DNA from: Candidatus Baltobacteraceae bacterium
Lineage (GTDB): Bacteria; Vulcanimicrobiota; Vulcanimicrobiia; Vulcanimicrobiales; Vulcanimicrobiaceae
DNA length: 64,000 nucleotides
NCBI GenBank assembly: GCA_036489885.1
Contig: DASXEW010000003.1
Span: forward strand, 1,240,001 to 1,304,000
Direction of reading: 5' to 3'
Shown here piece by piece: positions 17,033-25,595 of the stretch. Position 1 is the stretch's first letter. Each line of letters starts with the position of its first letter. A program made the translations under genes and the position numbers. The notes beneath the pieces are model-generated. The model was not told the DNA's origin, did not search any database, and worked only from the letters and a program-made list of their open reading frames with translations.

Positions 17033-18039
17033 GCGAGTTTCCCAACCGCTTTCTGAAGCAGATCGAAGGCGGCCGGATCGTATTGCTGACGCCACTGCGC
17101 GTAAAGTCCGGCGCTGCGAATGACTTGCCGGAACGGTTCGAGTGCCGGTGCATTGAACATCATGCCTTGTCCGCGCAGCGTCGTTTCGAGATTCTGCTCT
17201 TGATCGGCCATGCTGAGCGTCGCTTCGTTTGAAGCTAGGGCGAACTCACGATCGACGATCTCTTGCAGTTTCTTCGGGAGGCGCTGCCACGCAGCCAGAT
17301 TTCCGAGCAGCAGATAGTTGACGTAGCTATGTGAGGTCAGCGAACAGTACTTCACTTGTTCGTAGAACTTGAATTTTTCGAACACCGGCAGCGGCACGGT
17401 CAACGCGTCGACGAGATGCGTTTGCAGCGAGGTGTAGACTTCAGCCAGCGAGACCGGGGTCGGCGATGCATCGAATGCTTTGAACATTGCAATCGCAAGC
17501 GGGCCGGGTGGGACGCGGATCTTGAGGCCTTTCAGATCGCCGGGAGCGTTGATCGGTCCGAGGCGGCTTTGCGTTTGAAACAGCCCCGCGTAAAACGCAT
17601 TCGGAAACTTTCGAATGCCGGCTTTCTCCGCGAGTCCGGCAACGTAGGCGCCGTACGCGCCGCCGGTCGCGCTCTCCATTTGCTGGTATGAGTTGAATGC
17701 GAACGGCATCGTACCGAGTGCCGCAGCCGGGACGATCGCGCCGAGAATGTCGTTGCCGACCTCGATGAATTCGACGGCTCCGCTGCGCACTTGCGAAAGC
17801 AGCTGCGGATCGCTGCCCAGCGACGCGTTTTGGAAGACGCGAATCTCGAGCTGGCCGCCGGAGGCATCTTGAATGCGCTTGACGGCCGTTGCCGTGGAGA
17901 CATTGAGCGGATGCGTCGGAACGGTGTCGTTGGCGAGCTTGTACGAAAACTCGGCTGCATCACCGCGAAAGCGCAGAATGCCGACGGAGGCAAACGCACC
18001 TGCCGCAGCTCCGAGAACCTGTTTGCGTGAGACCTTCAT
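17029..18039 (-). CDS. TRAP-type C4-dicarboxylate-family substrate-binding protein (DctP-like)
   Basis: The 336-residue secreted protein has a leader beginning MKVSRKQVLGAAAGAF and the DctP fold pattern, with GLKIRVPPGPLAIAMFKAFDASPTPVS and EVYTSLQTHLVDALTVP. No DctQ or DctM membrane subunit is beside it, so the transporter partner must be elsewhere or it works as a solute sensor. It overlaps the stop of the acyl-CoA dehydrogenase upstream (ATGA) and ends against the thioredoxin reductase tail. A paralogue lies at 31206-32213. Confidence 0.87.
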   Translation of the reverse strand: MKVSRKQVLGAAAGAFASVGILRFRGDAAEFSYKLANDTVPTHPLNVSTATAVKRIQDASGGQLEIRVFQNASLGSDPQLLSQVRSGAVEFIEVGNDILGAIVPAAALGTMPFAFNSYQQMESATGGAYGAYVAGLAEKAGIRKFPNAFYAGLFQTQSRLGPINAPGDLKGLKIRVPPGPLAIAMFKAFDASPTPVSLAEVYTSLQTHLVDALTVPLPVFEKFKFYEQVKYCSLTSHSYVNYLLLGNLAAWQRLPKKLQEIVDREFALASNEATLSMADQEQNLETTLRGQGMMFNAPALEPFRQVIRSAGLYAQWRQQYDPAAFDLLQKAVGKLA

Positions 18040-19040
18040 GTAATATCACTCCAAAAGTTTGCGCCACCGCGGGCGACGACGTCTTCTCCAAGTTTTCGCG
18101 CCCAGTGCGATTCCGAACCGAACTCGGCGCGCCACGACCATAACCTGCGCGTGGCAAAATGCAGCGTGTGTTCGCGCGTCATCCCGATCGCGGCGTGAAC
18201 CGCGTGCCCGATCGTCGTCGCGATCCCGGCCGCTCGTCCGGCGCGAATTTTTGCGACGCCGGCTGCATTGCTCTTCGCATCGCTCGCCAGCTCGCGCCAC
18301 GCATACGCCGACGCCACCTCTGCTGCGATTTTCTCTTCCGTGAGAATCGCAAGCTGATGCGAGATCGCCTGATAGCTGCCGATCTGCTTTCCGAACTGTT
18401 CGCGTTCTTTTGCGAAGCGCACCGACTGCTCGAGGATACGATTGACGGCACCCGCCATTTGCACCGCGCGCACGAGCGCACCGAAGCGTTGCACAACGTC
18501 AGCCGGCAGATTGCCGGGCAGCGCGGCCGACTTAACCGGACCCGCGGCCGCGGCGTCAAGCGTATCGCGGGGCTCATCGGCGGCGTTTTTCCCCGGCGTC
18601 ACGCGCAGATGCGCGATCCGGTACAGCACGACCGAGCTTTCAAGCGCACCGGGAATGACCGCGACGGCGTGTTCGGCCGCGCGGCCCCACGGAACACCTT
18701 GCATGTGTGCCACGTCGCTCGCGTCCGGAACGATCGTGAGCGGGCCCGGCGGTTGTTCGATGCCGGCCTGCCGCAAGAGCCATCCCGCAATCAACGTTTC
18801 AGCGAGCGGAATCGGTGCGAGCGCTTCGCTTGCTGCTGCGATAATCGGATACGCTTCGTTCCAGGTTGCGCCGAGCTCGTCGTCGTCGAACAGCGTCGTG
18901 TAACCGCTCTCTTCGACGTGCTTCCACAGCGCGCGCGGCCACGTTCCGCCCTCGGCGGCACGCAGCGTGTTCTCGTCGACTTCGCTTGAGAACAATTCGT
19001 GCGCGCTCTCTGCGAAGAGCGCTTGCAGCTCGGCCGTCAT
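18036..19040 (-). CDS. Acyl-CoA dehydrogenase-like subunit (short)
   Basis: The 334 residues show the C-terminal acyl-CoA dehydrogenase fold, with the REQFGKQIGSYQAISHQ signature near residue 215 and REHTLHFATRRLW near the end. It is shorter and more divergent than the adjacent dehydrogenase. Actinobacterial steroid catabolism uses heterotetramers built from two such unlike subunits (the ChsE or FadE28/29 type); the four-base overlap with its neighbour suggests the same arrangement here. The substrate is unknown. Confidence 0.84.
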   Translation of the reverse strand: MTAELQALFAESAHELFSSEVDENTLRAAEGGTWPRALWKHVEESGYTTLFDDDELGATWNEAYPIIAAASEALAPIPLAETLIAGWLLRQAGIEQPPGPLTIVPDASDVAHMQGVPWGRAAEHAVAVIPGALESSVVLYRIAHLRVTPGKNAADEPRDTLDAAAAGPVKSAALPGNLPADVVQRFGALVRAVQMAGAVNRILEQSVRFAKEREQFGKQIGSYQAISHQLAILTEEKIAAEVASAYAWRELASDAKSNAAGVAKIRAGRAAGIATTIGHAVHAAIGMTREHTLHFATRRLWSWRAEFGSESHWARKLGEDVVARGGANFWSDIT

Positions 19041-20170
19041 CGCAAGAGCTCCCGGCCGATGAGCGAGCGCAAAATTTCGCGCGTTCCACCACGCAACGAA
19101 AATCCCGGCGCCATCTCGGTCGTGACGGCTTGCACGCGCGTGAGATCGTCGGTTCCGAGCAGTTCGCGTCCGAACATGTCGTGAATCGCGTGCGGAATGC
19201 GCTGCTCGAACGTGACGCCGAGGTCTTTCACCACGGCGGCAGCGATGCCGGTGTCTTTGCCTTCGCCGAGCATGGCGGCGACGCCGAGCGACATCTGCCG
19301 CAGCGTCACGAGCTCGGCATACATGATTCCAAGCTCCGTCGTCACGCGCGAGTCGCCACGATCTGCCGCCCCGATCGCTTCGACGAGTAACCGGAAGCTG
19401 CTGAGATAACGCTCCGGTCCGCTGCGCTCGAGCGCAAGCTCGGAGACGACTTGCGACCAGCCACCGCCCTCGTCACCGAGCAATGAGTCTTCGCGAATGA
19501 CGGCGTCGCGAAAAACGACCTCGTTGAAATTGTCGTGGCCGCCAAGCTCGCGAATCGTGCGAATCTCGATGCCTGGCGTGTGCAGATCGATGACGAACTG
19601 CGAGAGCCCTTTGTGTTTGTCGGTTGACGTGCCGCTCGTTCGGAAGAGTCCGATCATGTAATCGGCCTGGTGCGCGAACGTCGTCCAGAGCTTGGTTCCG
19701 CTCAGCTTCCAACCACCGGCGACGCGCTCGGCACGCGCTTGCACGCTCGCCAGATCGGAGCCGACTTCGGGCTCGCTCATCCCGATACAAAACGTCAGCT
19801 CGCCGCACGCGATCCGAGGCAAGATCGACTGCTTCATTTCCTCGGTGCCGCAACGCAAGATGAGCGGACCGCTTTGCCGGTCGGCGACCCAATGCGCGCC
19901 CGACGGTGCACCCGCCGCGAGCAGCTCTTCGAGCACGACGTAGCGCTCGAGCGAGGAACGCTCGTGACCGCCGTACTGCTTGGGCCAGGTCATGCCGATC
20001 CAGCCGCGCGCCCCCATGCTCCGGCTGAACGCACGATCGTAGCTCATCCAGCTAGCCGCGCGAATCTCGGCCGAGTACTGCGGAACGTGCTCTGCAAGAA
20101 ACGTGCGAACGTCTTTGCGAAGCTGTTCTATATCTTCCCCGAGTGGTGGCGCGAGTGCAATCACCTTCAC
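19037..20170 (-). CDS. Acyl-CoA dehydrogenase
   Basis: The full-length flavoprotein contains CIGMSEPEVGSDLASV, the loop WKLSGTKLWTTFAHQADYMIG and the C-terminal GGTREILRSLIGRELL. It introduces a double bond into an acyl-CoA and passes electrons to ETF. I chose GTG 20170 because an ATG at 20200 would leave only three bases to the divergent UGSC gene and hence no room for either promoter; the ATG remains possible. It leads the operon with the second dehydrogenase and DctP. Confidence 0.88.
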   Translation of the reverse strand: MKVIALAPPLGEDIEQLRKDVRTFLAEHVPQYSAEIRAASWMSYDRAFSRSMGARGWIGMTWPKQYGGHERSSLERYVVLEELLAAGAPSGAHWVADRQSGPLILRCGTEEMKQSILPRIACGELTFCIGMSEPEVGSDLASVQARAERVAGGWKLSGTKLWTTFAHQADYMIGLFRTSGTSTDKHKGLSQFVIDLHTPGIEIRTIRELGGHDNFNEVVFRDAVIREDSLLGDEGGGWSQVVSELALERSGPERYLSSFRLLVEAIGAADRGDSRVTTELGIMYAELVTLRQMSLGVAAMLGEGKDTGIAAAVVKDLGVTFEQRIPHAIHDMFGRELLGTDDLTRVQAVTTEMAPGFSLRGGTREILRSLIGRELLR

Positions 20171-20203
20171 GGGAAAGTTTTTGGCGCAATAGAAGCGCAT
20201 ATC

Positions 20204-20731
20204 ATGCCTTCCATACTCGTTTACGATCCCACGGCCGAAGAAGACAAAAGCCAGTCGAAGCTCGCGGCACGCTTGCCGTCGCTCAACGGCAAAGTCATCG
20301 GCCTGCTCGACAACACCAAAGATTTGGTCGGTGTGTTGCTCGACGAGGTCAGGCAGCAGCTGCAGAAAGACTATCCGCAGGCGCGCTTTCGCAACTTCCG
20401 CAAGGAATCGGTCTCCGGCATCAAGCCCGACCTCTTGGAACAGGCGCTGACCTGCGACGCAATCGTCGGCGCGGTCGGTGATTGAGGCTCTTGCGCGTCG
20501 TGGAGTTGCCGCGACTCAATGATCTTCGAAGAACGCGGGATACCGACCGCGACGTTCATCACGCACTCGTTCGAAACGTACGCGCGTGGTTTGTGCCGCA
20601 TGCAAGGTTGGGAAGCGCTTCCGCTCATTGTCATTCCGCATCCGATCGCGGCGCGGCCGCAAGACGAGCTGCGCGAAAAAGTGCGTAAAGTATCCGAAGG
20701 GATTGTTTCGGCGTTGACCGTTCGCGCATGA
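20204..20731 (+). CDS. UGSC-family selenoprotein, in-frame UGA
   Basis: Two ORFs in one frame are separated by TGA at 20483-20485. Read through as selenocysteine the product is 175 residues with U94-G-S-C97, preceded by IVGAVGD and followed by ASWSCRDS. This is the motif after which the UGSC family is named; family members have U or C at that place. The N-terminal half begins MPSILVYDPTAEE. The function is unknown; a selenol paired with a cysteine suggests a redox or thiol-transfer role. A hairpin follows the UGA. The stop overlaps the next gene's ATG (ATGA), indicating an operon. Without recoding it would be wrongly split or called a pseudogene. Confidence 0.9.
20497..20515 (+). promoter_or_regulatory. 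Candidate SECIS hairpin of the UGSC selenoprotein
   Basis: GTCGTGG (20497-20503) pairs with CCGCGAC (20509-20515) over seven base pairs including one T-G wobble, leaving loop AGTTG. The loop starts 18 bases after the UGA, within one base of the spacing in the other selenoprotein gene. The loop sequence is less typical than AGGU, so this one is less certain. Confidence 0.55.
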
Positions 20732-21822
20732 ACCCCGACGTCGAAGTCGTCGATTCCGTCGAAGGCGCGATCGCCTACTTCGAACGTGCGTACGAAAATG
20801 GTTGGACCGACGGCTTACCCGTCTTCCCGCCGACGAAAGAACGCGTCGACGCGATGCTCCAGCATACGGACCGCGATCCGGAGGACGTCGTCGGCAAGAT
20901 TCCGCCTCGCAATGGTGTGGCGACCGTTCGCAAGATCGCGATCAACGCGGTGATGACCGGCTGCCGGCCCGAGTATATGCCGGTGCTGATCACCGCGATC
21001 GAGTGCATGCTCGATCCGAAATACAATCTCTACGGCCGTCAGACGACGACGCATCCCGGCGCGCATCTGTTGATCGTGCACGGCCCGGCGCGGGCGGAGC
21101 TCGACGTGAACTGCAAGTTCAACGTGCTCGGTCACGGCTGGCGCGCAAACGCGACGATGGGGCGCGCACTGCGTTTGATGATGATCAACATCGGCGGCAA
21201 CAAGCCGGGCGTCACCGACATGGCGACGCACGGACATCCCGGCCGCTATTCGTATTGCATCGGCGAAGACGAAGAAGGCAGTCCGTGGACACCGTTCCAC
21301 GTCGACCGCGGTATCGAAAAGGACGTGTGTGCCGTGACCGTCGTTTGTGCGGAAGCGCCGCACAACGTCAACGATCAGGTCAGCAAGACGCCCGAGCGGT
21401 ATCTGGGCTCCGCAGCATCCGCGATGGCGCACCTCGGTGCCAACGGCATCTATCGCGGCGGCCTGCAGAGCGAGCAAATTCTCGTGGTCACGTCGGAGAG
21501 CGCTAACTGGTTTCAGGGCTTCGGCTGGGGCAAAGCCGACGTGCAAAAGTACATCTTCGAGCACGCGCGGCAGCCGGTTCGCGAGCTGCGCGATCGCGGC
21601 GGCTGGAACACGGCGCCACTTCCGTCCTACGTTAATAAGGATGACGACGACGCTATGGTCGGCATCGTCGAGCGTCCGGAAGATATTCTGGTGCTCGTTG
21701 CAGGCGGTCATCTGCGCCACATGAACGCGATCTTGACCTCGGCGTACAACCTCAGCGTTACGCGGCCCGTCACGCGCAAAGACGGAACTCCCGTCCATTC
21801 CGTGAAAGAGCTTTTCCGCTAA
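20728..21822 (+). CDS. Conserved protein of unknown function, operon partner of UGSC protein
   Basis: The 364-residue soluble protein has no signal peptide or membrane segment. It opens with WTDGLPVFPPT, followed by GVATVRKIAINAVMTGCRPEY, TTTHPGAHLLIVHGP, GWRANATMGRALRLMMINIGG and a late LVAGGHLRHMNAI. I recognise this arrangement as a widespread uncharacterised family found next to UGSC genes, but I know of no assigned reaction. It contains few cysteines, one in MTGCRPEY. It overlaps the selenoprotein stop by four bases and is followed after four bases by the AhpD-like gene, so the three likely act together. Confidence 0.8.
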   Translation: MNPDVEVVDSVEGAIAYFERAYENGWTDGLPVFPPTKERVDAMLQHTDRDPEDVVGKIPPRNGVATVRKIAINAVMTGCRPEYMPVLITAIECMLDPKYNLYGRQTTTHPGAHLLIVHGPARAELDVNCKFNVLGHGWRANATMGRALRLMMINIGGNKPGVTDMATHGHPGRYSYCIGEDEEGSPWTPFHVDRGIEKDVCAVTVVCAEAPHNVNDQVSKTPERYLGSAASAMAHLGANGIYRGGLQSEQILVVTSESANWFQGFGWGKADVQKYIFEHARQPVRELRDRGGWNTAPLPSYVNKDDDDAMVGIVERPEDILVLVAGGHLRHMNAILTSAYNLSVTRPVTRKDGTPVHSVKELFR

Positions 21823-21826
21823 ATCG

Positions 21827-22219
21827 ATGGACGAGAACGAGCTCAAGAAGCTGACGCAGGAAACTGCGAAGCGGCTCTTTGGAACGCCGAAAGACGGCGA
21901 AGGCGTCTACGCGCTGTGGAAAGAGTTCGATCCCGAGCTGGCGCGGCAGTTCTCGATGTTCGTCACTGGCCGCTTGTACGCGCGCGAGATCCTCACGCAG
22001 AAAGAGCGCGAGCTATGCGCGGTTGCGGCGCTCGCTGTGCTGAATTTCTGGGACGAATTGCGCATTCACTGCGGCGCGGCGCTCAACGCCGGTGCGAACG
22101 CAAAAGAAGTTGCCGAAGTGATCTTTCAAATGTCGACGTACGGCGGCGTGCCGTGCATGGTCGAGGGCCTGCGCACGCTCAAAAGCGTTCTGCAAGAACG
22201 CGGCGAGTGGCCTAGCTAA
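21827..22219 (+). CDS. Carboxymuconolactone decarboxylase / AhpD-like protein
   Basis: The 130-residue all-helical protein resembles the carboxymuconolactone-decarboxylase family (REILTQKERELCAVAALAVLNFWDELRIHCGAALNAGA). AhpD members use a CxxC-H relay to reduce peroxiredoxins; here only one cysteine precedes the AALNAGA turn (RIHCG) and a second lies at GGVPC, so the AhpD redox pair is not obvious. It is the last gene of the UGSC operon. Either decarboxylase-like or redox roles are possible. Confidence 0.82.
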   Translation: MDENELKKLTQETAKRLFGTPKDGEGVYALWKEFDPELARQFSMFVTGRLYAREILTQKERELCAVAALAVLNFWDELRIHCGAALNAGANAKEVAEVIFQMSTYGGVPCMVEGLRTLKSVLQERGEWPS

Positions 22220-22333
22220 CCGGCGCACGACGCGAGGATTACCGGGCGCGCGACGCGAGGATTACCGGGCGCGCGACGCGAGGATTACCGGGCGCACGAC
22301 GCGAGGATTACCGGGCGCGCGACGCGAGGATTA
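22220..22333. repeat. Five tandem copies of a 23-base repeat
   Basis: The unit CCGGGCGCGCGACGCGAGG followed by ATTA repeats five times (first copy one base short), with alternating GCGCGC/GCGCAC variants, then decays into CCGGGCGCACGTACGATG. No spacers of unique sequence separate the copies, so it is not CRISPR. It begins directly after the AhpD-like gene stop. Part of the unit recurs at 44281-44324. Confidence 0.9.
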
Positions 22334-22625
22334 CCGGGCGCACGTACGATGACCGCAGTTAAGCGATTTGCGCGCAAAGGGCCGCCTCAATACCTGTCAT
22401 CCCGAGCGTAGCGCTCCGCAGGGGCGCGTAGTCGAGGGACCGCGACAACCTGTGCCCTCGACCTTTTCACATCGTTTCGCCGCCTGCATCATCGGAACGG
22501 TCCTTCGACTTCGCGACGCTGCGCGTCGCTACGCTCAGGATGACAAGGGTGGCTGCGAGCGCTACGCTCAGGATGACAAGGGTGGCTGCGAGCGCTACGC
22601 TCGGGATGACAAGAAGGGCGGCGTG
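22334..22625. repeat. Composite dispersed and palindromic repeat region
   Basis: This gene-free stretch between convergent genes holds three things. First, a CCGGGCGCACGTACGAT ... GCGCAAAGGGCCGCCTCA module (22334-22389) that recurs at 44308-44362. Second, TGTCATCCCGAGCGTAG ... GTAGTCGAGGGACCGCG (22395-22444), whose inverted copy lies at 22498-22545. Third, two further 33-base tandem copies of the inverted arm's tail ending in AGGATGACAA or GGGATGACAA (22546-22611). Such elements read as CHPERS... peptides in many bacterial genomes and are not genes. Folding could terminate transcription from both sides. Confidence 0.85.
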
Positions 22626-23339
22626 CTACAGGAGGCTGAGCGCGGCTTCGGGGTCGTGACCGGTGAAAAGTGTCGCTGGTCGAATCATGTCGATGCGCTC
22701 GAGCGCGCCGATCGCTTGCAGTAGATTGATGTGGATGCCGGTGGGAATGCGCTCGACGTAGCTGCGGTTCATCGGAATCGCATCGCCCGCGATGACCGAT
22801 TGGCCGTTGTGTCCGTCGACGACGACCATCTGCGAACCCGGCGTGTGGCCGCCGACTTTGAGCGCTTCGATCCCGGGCACGATCGTCTCGTCGCCGTCGA
22901 GCAAACGAAAGCGTCCGGCATCGGCCATCTTCGTAAACGTGTTGATGTCGCTGTAAAAACGGCCGATCGTTTTCTCGCCGAGCAGCGGGCTCGTGAGCCA
23001 TTCGAGCTCGGCGCGTTGCGCTACGAACGTCGCTTTCGGAAAGCGCACGGCGTTTGAAGCGTGATCCCAGTGCAGATGCGTGAGCACGACCATGCGAACC
23101 GCATCCGCGTCGACGCCGATTTCGCTCAGCGCTGCGGCGACGTCTTTCGCATCGGTGATCCCGCGCCGCAAAGCTTCGTCGGGCGGGAGCCCGCTATCGA
23201 CGACGATCGTCGAATCCCGGCCTCTCACGACCCACAAACGATAGTGGATCGTGAGCTGCTGATGGGGTTCGGTGAGATAGTAGAAGAGCGAGCTGTCCGC
23301 GCGACGTGAGCCAACGTGGACGGGAATGACCTCAAACGT
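22626..23339 (-). CDS. Metallo-beta-lactamase-fold hydrolase (N-acyl homoserine lactonase-like)
   Basis: The protein has the zinc motif THLHWDHAS, an upstream TIVVDSGLP and a downstream VGGHTPGSQ and FTGHDPEA, typical of lactonase-type MBL hydrolases. The start is unclear: the only ATG in frame is at 23486, deep inside the MFS gene, and the residues from it to about 23340 look like shadow. Family members begin close to FEVIPVHVG. Near-cognate ACG (23339) or ATT (23327) codons are the likely starts, coupled to the end of the MFS gene; I give ACG as a provisional start. Confidence 0.8.
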   Translation of the reverse strand, partial: TFEVIPVHVGSRRADSSLFYYLTEPHQQLTIHYRLWVVRGRDSTIVVDSGLPPDEALRRGITDAKDVAAALSEIGVDADAVRMVVLTHLHWDHASNAVRFPKATFVAQRAELEWLTSPLLGEKTIGRFYSDINTFTKMADAGRFRLLDGDETIVPGIEALKVGGHTPGSQMVVVDGHNGQSVIAGDAIPMNRSYVERIPTGIHINLLQAIGALERIDMIRPATLFTGHDPEAALSLL

Positions 23340-24708
23340 AGGCTGCCTGCTCGATCGGAGCGATTTCCGTGAAGCCTTCGAGCGACGTGTCCTTCGATTC
23401 GGTTCCGAGGAGCAGCATGAGGATGAACGCGACCGTCGATACCGCCGCGAACACGTACACCGTGATCGAAAGCCCGAATGATGCAAGCAGCGTCGGCAGC
23501 ATCAGAATGCCCGCGATTGCACCAACCCGTCCCGCAGCCGACCCGAGACCGACGCCGAGCGAACGCAGTCGCGTCGGGAACATCTCGGGCGCAGTGACGA
23601 CGACGACCGCGCCCGGTCCCCAGAACGCCGCAAACTGGAAGAGACAGAAGAGCGTGAGCAAGAGCGGGAACGCGATCTCTTTTCCGATCGTACCGACGGT
23701 CGCGATGATGGCAGCCATGACGAGGAATCCGCCGGCCGCGAGCGTCTTTCGACCCCACTTGTCGACCGTGACCGTCATCAAGAACGCACCGACCGTTGCG
23801 CACAATCCGACGAACACGCCGCCCAGAAGTGCGCGTTGATCCGTGTAGCCGAGATGTTTGAACACGATCGGTGTGAAGAAACTTATTCCATATGTTGAAA
23901 CGGTGACAAGCCCCCACATCGCGACGATATAGAGCGTGCGTTTGGCTTGCACCGGATTGCTGAAGAGATCTTTGAACGCCGGAAGCTGCACTTTCGGCGT
24001 GGGTCCGATGACGCGCGTATCGAGCGGTGCTTCGTTCGTCGCGCCGGATAGCGTGTGATCCATCGCCTCTTTCGCTTGCGAGGTGAGTCCGTGCTGGAGC
24101 AGCCAGCGTGGCGTCTCCGGAAGTGCCCGCCGTCCGATCAAAACGAGCAGTGCGGGAATCGCAGAGAACGCGAACACGATGCGCCAGGTATTCGGTCCGG
24201 CGATCGGCAGCAAGAGATAGCTGATCAGGAACGACGCGAATGCGCCGACGCCCCACAGAATCATCGTCGAGCCGTTCAGCTTGCCGCGTGACTTGCGCGG
24301 TGCAAATTCGCCGATGATCGTGAAGCTCAGCGCTTGGTCGGCGCCGATGCCCGCGCCCAGTCCGACGCGCGCAAGAAAGAGCATCGGATAGCTGAACGAA
24401 ACCGCACTAAGCAATCCGAAGAATGCGTACGCGACCACGTCCCACATATAAAGATGACGGCGGCCGAAGCGATCGGCGAGATATCCCGCGCCAAGCGCCC
24501 CGACGACCGTACCGAGGTACGTCGAGATTGCAAGCCACGACGTCGTGAGCGGCGTCAAGTGGTAGTAGGGAATCAGGAAGACGAGCGCTGCACCGATGTT
24601 GGTGAAGTCGTAGCCTTCCAAAAAGACGCCCATACCCGAAAGAAACGTCACCAGGACGTGAAAGCGATTGACCTTCGCTTGATCGAGTTCGGCAAAACTT
24701 GCAACCAC
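23332..24708 (-). CDS. MFS transporter (metabolite:H+ symporter type)
   Basis: The 458-residue inner-membrane protein has about 12 hydrophobic segments and the MFS loop motif GYLADRFGRRHLYMWD, with a second-half counterpart TVDKWGRKTLA. The sequence resembles sugar/aromatic-acid symporters (GYDFTNIGAALVFLIP). The GTG at 24708 overlaps the amidohydrolase stop by one base (TAGTG); the longer ORF upstream is shadow. It probably imports the substrate of the amidohydrolase and MBL hydrolase encoded beside it. Confidence 0.88.
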   Translation of the reverse strand: MVASFAELDQAKVNRFHVLVTFLSGMGVFLEGYDFTNIGAALVFLIPYYHLTPLTTSWLAISTYLGTVVGALGAGYLADRFGRRHLYMWDVVAYAFFGLLSAVSFSYPMLFLARVGLGAGIGADQALSFTIIGEFAPRKSRGKLNGSTMILWGVGAFASFLISYLLLPIAGPNTWRIVFAFSAIPALLVLIGRRALPETPRWLLQHGLTSQAKEAMDHTLSGATNEAPLDTRVIGPTPKVQLPAFKDLFSNPVQAKRTLYIVAMWGLVTVSTYGISFFTPIVFKHLGYTDQRALLGGVFVGLCATVGAFLMTVTVDKWGRKTLAAGGFLVMAAIIATVGTIGKEIAFPLLLTLFCLFQFAAFWGPGAVVVVTAPEMFPTRLRSLGVGLGSAAGRVGAIAGILMLPTLLASFGLSITVYVFAAVSTVAFILMLLLGTESKDTSLEGFTEIAPIEQAAYV

Positions 24709-25595
24709 TATTTGCTCCGATCGTCGAGTGTGAGGTTCAAGAGCCTCGCAGGATTGTGCCAATAGGCTTTGTCGAGAACGCCGGGAGCCCAATTGAATGT
24801 GGTCGTATCGCGCACGGCTTCAGCGTGTCCGCGACTCGGATACGCCGTCCCCCAAAGCGTGCGCTCGGATAGAAAACAGTTTGCAGCGTCGATGTACGTT
24901 TGCGCGCACGGCATGTATGCCGTCGAAATATAGACGTCCGGTGAGACGTAAATGTTCGGGCACGTCAGCGCGATCGAAACCATCTCGGCGGCGAACGGCC
25001 ACGACGCGTGCGAACAGATGATCGGCAGCTGCGGATATTTGAACGCGACGCGCTGCACCGGAATCGGGCTGCACCAGGTCATGTCGTGGCCCGCTAGCGC
25101 GCTGAGCAAGCCGCTCAGCGATATCGAAATCGGAAGCTTCAGCTCGGATGCGAGATCGTAGATCGGCATGAGGGCTTTGTCGTCGGCAAGGCGCGGCGTC
25201 TTCGAGGAGCCCGGCTCGATCGAGATGCCTTTGACGCCTTTGTGCCCGGCCAGCTCGCGCACGTGCTTGATCGACTGCGGAATGTTCTCGAGATCCATTC
25301 CAAGGAAGCCGAGAAAACGATTCGGCCACTTCTCGAGCGCGTCGATCATCGACGCGTTGTCGAAGCTGCCGAGCGCGCCGGCGCCAAACGAAGCGCGGCC
25401 GATGATGACGCCGTAGCGGATGTTGCTTGCATCCATCTCGGCGAGCAGATCGTCCATCGATTCGTTCCAGGCAGAACGCGCGCCCAGAAATCCCGGACCT
25501 TTACGCGCGTACCACATCGCACTCTTGAATGCGTCGCTTCCTGCCCACTGCGGCAGCGGCGGACGCAACCGCATGTCGACGATCGGTACACTCAT
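24708..25595 (-). CDS. Amidohydrolase family protein (PF04909-like)
   Basis: The 295-residue TIM-barrel protein starts VPIVDMRLRPP, has FLGFLGMDLENIP, GVKGISIEP and PIICSHASWPF (barrel histidine) and ends LWGTAYPSRGHA. This is the 2-pyrone-4,6-dicarboxylate-hydrolase or decarboxylase-like branch. The N-terminal HxH metal motif is replaced by MRLRP, so metal binding may differ. ATG 25595 overlaps the GntR stop (ATGA) and has GGAGGGG upstream. Confidence 0.82.
   Translation of the reverse strand: MSVPIVDMRLRPPLPQWAGSDAFKSAMWYARKGPGFLGARSAWNESMDDLLAEMDASNIRYGVIIGRASFGAGALGSFDNASMIDALEKWPNRFLGFLGMDLENIPQSIKHVRELAGHKGVKGISIEPGSSKTPRLADDKALMPIYDLASELKLPISISLSGLLSALAGHDMTWCSPIPVQRVAFKYPQLPIICSHASWPFAAEMVSIALTCPNIYVSPDVYISTAYMPCAQTYIDAANCFLSERTLWGTAYPSRGHAEAVRDTTTFNWAPGVLDKAYWHNPARLLNLTLDDRSK

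Noticed and set aside
22220-22333. CRISPR array
   Set aside because: Units are contiguous with no unique spacers and no cas genes are in the window.
22368-22724. Protein-coding ORF with CHPERS-like repeats
   Set aside because: It is a translation of the dispersed repeat, common in many genomes, and it runs into the MBL gene on the other strand.
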